A stretch of DNA of 64,000 nucleotides from Marinococcus sp. PL1-022 (GTDB lineage Bacteria > Bacillota > Bacilli > Bacillales > Marinococcaceae), in NCBI RefSeq assembly GCF_033845285.1, contig NZ_JAWXCX010000001.1, forward strand, positions 2,867,495 to 2,931,494, given 5' to 3'. This document shows, one piece after another, positions 62,368-64,000 of this stretch. Within the stretch, counting starts at the first letter, position 1. Every line of letters begins with the position of its first letter. The translations under genes and the position numbers were made by a program. The notes under the pieces are model-generated. The model saw only the letters and a program-made list of their open reading frames with translations. It was not told the DNA's origin and ran no database searches.

Positions 62368-63234
62368 ATGAGCGAAGAAACGAACGAAGAGCTGTATAAT
62401 CCAATGGCGGACAAGTACCTGCCGATGACCTCGGTAAAAAGCGGCAAAGAGCATACCGTAGCCCAAGGAGTGCATGCTTATACAAATAAAATCGTTAATA
62501 TCTGTACTATCGAACAGCATGATAATAATAACAACTGGGTGCTGGTTGATACCGGCATGCCTAAATCCTCGGATAAGGTGATTCAGGCTGTCGAGGATTT
62601 ATACGGCACAAACAATAAACCAAACGCCATCATACTCACGCACGGTCATTTTGATCATGTGGGTACAGTGGTCGAGCTCGTTAAAAAATGGAATGTTCCC
62701 GTTTACGCCCACCCGGAGGAAATGCCTTATCTGACCGGAAAGAAAGCATATCCAAAGGCGGACAGCTCTGTAGACCGCGGACTCGTCGCGAAGATGTCGC
62801 CACGGTTTCCAAACGAGCCGGTCAACCTGGGAGATTTCGTGCAGCCGCTTCCGTCCGACGGTTCTGTCCCCGAGCTCGGCGAATGGAAATGGCTGCACAC
62901 CCCCGGACACACGCCCGGGCACATTTCCCTGTTTCGTGAACACGACCGGACGCTCATTGCCGGTGATGCTTTTGTTACTGTAAAACAGGAGTCCCTTTCC
63001 CGTGTTACGACCCAAAAGCTTGAAATCCACGGCCCGCCGAAATATTTAACAATGGACTGGGTCGATGCTAAAAGCTCTGTTGAAAAATTAAACCAGCTCG
63101 AGCCAGCCGCTGCAATCACCGGCCATGGCATGCCGGTTCGCGGCAGCGCGCTGCAGGATGGACTGCAAAAGCTTGCAGATAACTTTGATACCGCAGCTGT
63201 ACCAGAAACACAGACGCACGACACACGGCAGTAG
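62368..63234 (+). CDS. MBL-fold metallo-hydrolase
   Basis: A 288-residue metallo-beta-lactamase-fold hydrolase. The metal motif is ILTHGHFDHVGTV (HxHxDH), followed by HTPGHTPGHISL, IAGDAF and the last His in TGHGMPV. The two histidines in TPGHTPGH are common in glyoxalase II-like and lactonase-like proteins. The N-terminal part has NICTIEQHDNNNNWVLVDTG. Two ATGs are adjacent (62365, 62368); the second has the better 6-base spacing from AAGGAGG. The substrate is unknown. It is a single gene before pta. Confidence 0.9.
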   Translation: MSEETNEELYNPMADKYLPMTSVKSGKEHTVAQGVHAYTNKIVNICTIEQHDNNNNWVLVDTGMPKSSDKVIQAVEDLYGTNNKPNAIILTHGHFDHVGTVVELVKKWNVPVYAHPEEMPYLTGKKAYPKADSSVDRGLVAKMSPRFPNEPVNLGDFVQPLPSDGSVPELGEWKWLHTPGHTPGHISLFREHDRTLIAGDAFVTVKQESLSRVTTQKLEIHGPPKYLTMDWVDAKSSVEKLNQLEPAAAITGHGMPVRGSALQDGLQKLADNFDTAAVPETQTHDTRQ

Positions 63235-63238
63235 CACA

Positions 63239-63277
63239 AAAAAGACCTTTCGGATGAATTCTCCGAAAGGTCTTTTT
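63239..63277. terminator. Bidirectional terminator, MBL gene / pta
   Basis: A perfect 16-bp stem (63239-63254 with 63262-63277) with a 7-base loop and A/T ends on both sides, serving the convergent genes. Confidence 0.93.
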
Positions 63278-63280
63278 CAT

Positions 63281-64000
63281 TTATGATTCTTTATTCGCTA
63301 CTGCTTCGCGTTCGGTGATAGCCTGCTTGGCCGTAATAAGGGAAAGCTTGTACACATCGTCTATGCTGCACCCTCTTGAGAGATCATTCACCGGCTTATT
63401 CAGGCCCTGAAGAATCGGTCCGATAGCATCGTAGCCGCCGAGGCGCTGGGCGATCTTATAGCCAAGGTTTCCGGACTCCAGACTTGGGAAGATAAATATA
63501 TTCGCCTCGCCGCGAAGCGGTGAATCCGGGGCTTTCTTTTGTGCTACCGCCGGCACAAACGCAGCATCAAACTGGAACTCTCCGTCAATGACGAGATCCG
63601 GGCGGGTCTGTTGGGCGGTTCTTGTCGCTTCGGATACCTTCTGCGTTTCCATGGAAGCAGCCGAACCCTTTGTAGAGAAGCTGAGCATCGCTACTTTTGG
63701 ATCGATATCGAATGATTTTGCCGTTTCTGCAGTGGAAATGGCAATTTCTGCTAATTCATCAGCACTTGGAGATATATTAATGGCACAATCCGCAAATACG
63801 AACTTCTGATCCTCTTTCACCATAATAAATACACCAGACGTTTTTTGAATACCAGGCTTTGTTTTAATAATTTGAAGCGCCGGCCGCACGGTGTCGCCGG
63901 TAGAGTGAGCTGCACCACTGACAAGCCCGTCTGCAAAATCCATATATACAAGCATTGTGCCGAAGTAATTGACATCCGTCAGCTTTTCTTTGGCCGTCCG
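63281..64000 (-). CDS. pta: Phosphate acetyltransferase, C-terminal 239 residues (5' end outside window)
   Basis: The visible part starts within EKLTDVNYFGTMLVYMDFAD and contains GLVSGAAHSTGDTVRPALQIIKT, the active-site block of phosphotransacetylase. VMLSFSTKGSAAS, VDGEFQFDAAFVP and the tail NDLSRGCSIDDVYKLSLIT follow. The enzyme converts acetyl-CoA and phosphate to acetyl phosphate in overflow metabolism. The frame is open to the window edge; the missing 5' end is about 85 residues by family length. Its place next to lipL and ywfO is conserved in Bacillus subtilis. Confidence 0.96.
   Translation of the reverse strand, partial: RTAKEKLTDVNYFGTMLVYMDFADGLVSGAAHSTGDTVRPALQIIKTKPGIQKTSGVFIMVKEDQKFVFADCAINISPSADELAEIAISTAETAKSFDIDPKVAMLSFSTKGSAASMETQKVSEATRTAQQTRPDLVIDGEFQFDAAFVPAVAQKKAPDSPLRGEANIFIFPSLESGNLGYKIAQRLGGYDAIGPILQGLNKPVNDLSRGCSIDDVYKLSLITAKQAITEREAVANKES

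Overview
The window comes from a Gram-positive bacterium of the Bacillaceae. AGGAGG-type ribosome binding sites precede nearly every gene. Intrinsic terminators separate many transcription units. The gene families are typical of bacilli (PucR/PucL/PucM, LicR with a lic-type PTS, class II GalT, YwhD, YwgA, YwfO, LipL, bacterial NOS, intracellular subtilisin). By eye the DNA is near 50% G+C. That, together with a hydroxyectoine-dehydratase-like protein and many secondary transporters, fits a halotolerant or haloalkaliphilic bacillus of the Alkalicoccus/Salsuginibacillus type; the genus is only a guess. I see no rRNA or tRNA gene, insertion sequence, prophage or CRISPR array.

Layout. 1-5.5 kb is a purine-degradation cluster on the minus strand: pucR, urate permease, pucL (OHCU decarboxylase fused to uricase), pucM and the start of allantoate amidohydrolase. 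5.6-8.8 kb is a TetR-controlled ABC exporter, divergent from uvsE (UV-damage endonuclease). 9.9-14.4 kb holds a quinone oxidoreductase, a bacterial nitric oxide synthase, a solitary EPSP synthase, a small membrane protein and a YolD-like protein. 14.5-21.6 kb is a beta-glucoside system: PTS IIB-IIC-IIA and two 6-phospho-beta-glucosidases of different families (GH1, GH4), divergent from a LicR-type PRD activator, with two catabolite-repression-like sites between. 21.7-25.7 kb holds copC-copD, a 3' remnant of a fetB-like permease gene and a chemoreceptor.

25.8-41 kb carries a TauE exporter, a DJ-1/PfpI protein, the galK-galT-galR operon, a K+ channel, several oxidoreductases, a HAD phosphatase, a TVP38 membrane protein, a Bcr/CflA exporter and an intracellular subtilisin. 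41.4-45 kb is more AT-rich and holds an MpsC/DUF2294 protein and several small unknown genes, one of them a 54-residue membrane peptide. 45-54 kb has an ABC transporter pair, a TetR-MFS drug-efflux pair, a beta-hydroxyacid dehydrogenase, an EutB-like dehydratase and a cytochrome P450.

54-64 kb is core genome whose gene families (speB, speE, ywhD, ywgA, ywfO, lipL, pta) keep the order I recall from Bacillus subtilis, but with a glutamate/dicarboxylate symporter, a sugar MFS transporter and a metallo-hydrolase inserted.

Most of the window is recognisable metabolism and I did not find a convincing new multi-gene system. The observations most worth following are the fetB remnant, a 14-bp palindrome that occurs twice, the solitary EPSP synthase with altered active-site residues, the SDR lacking its catalytic Tyr and Lys, the unknown small genes at 42-45 kb, and an apparent orphan promoter at 42.27 kb.
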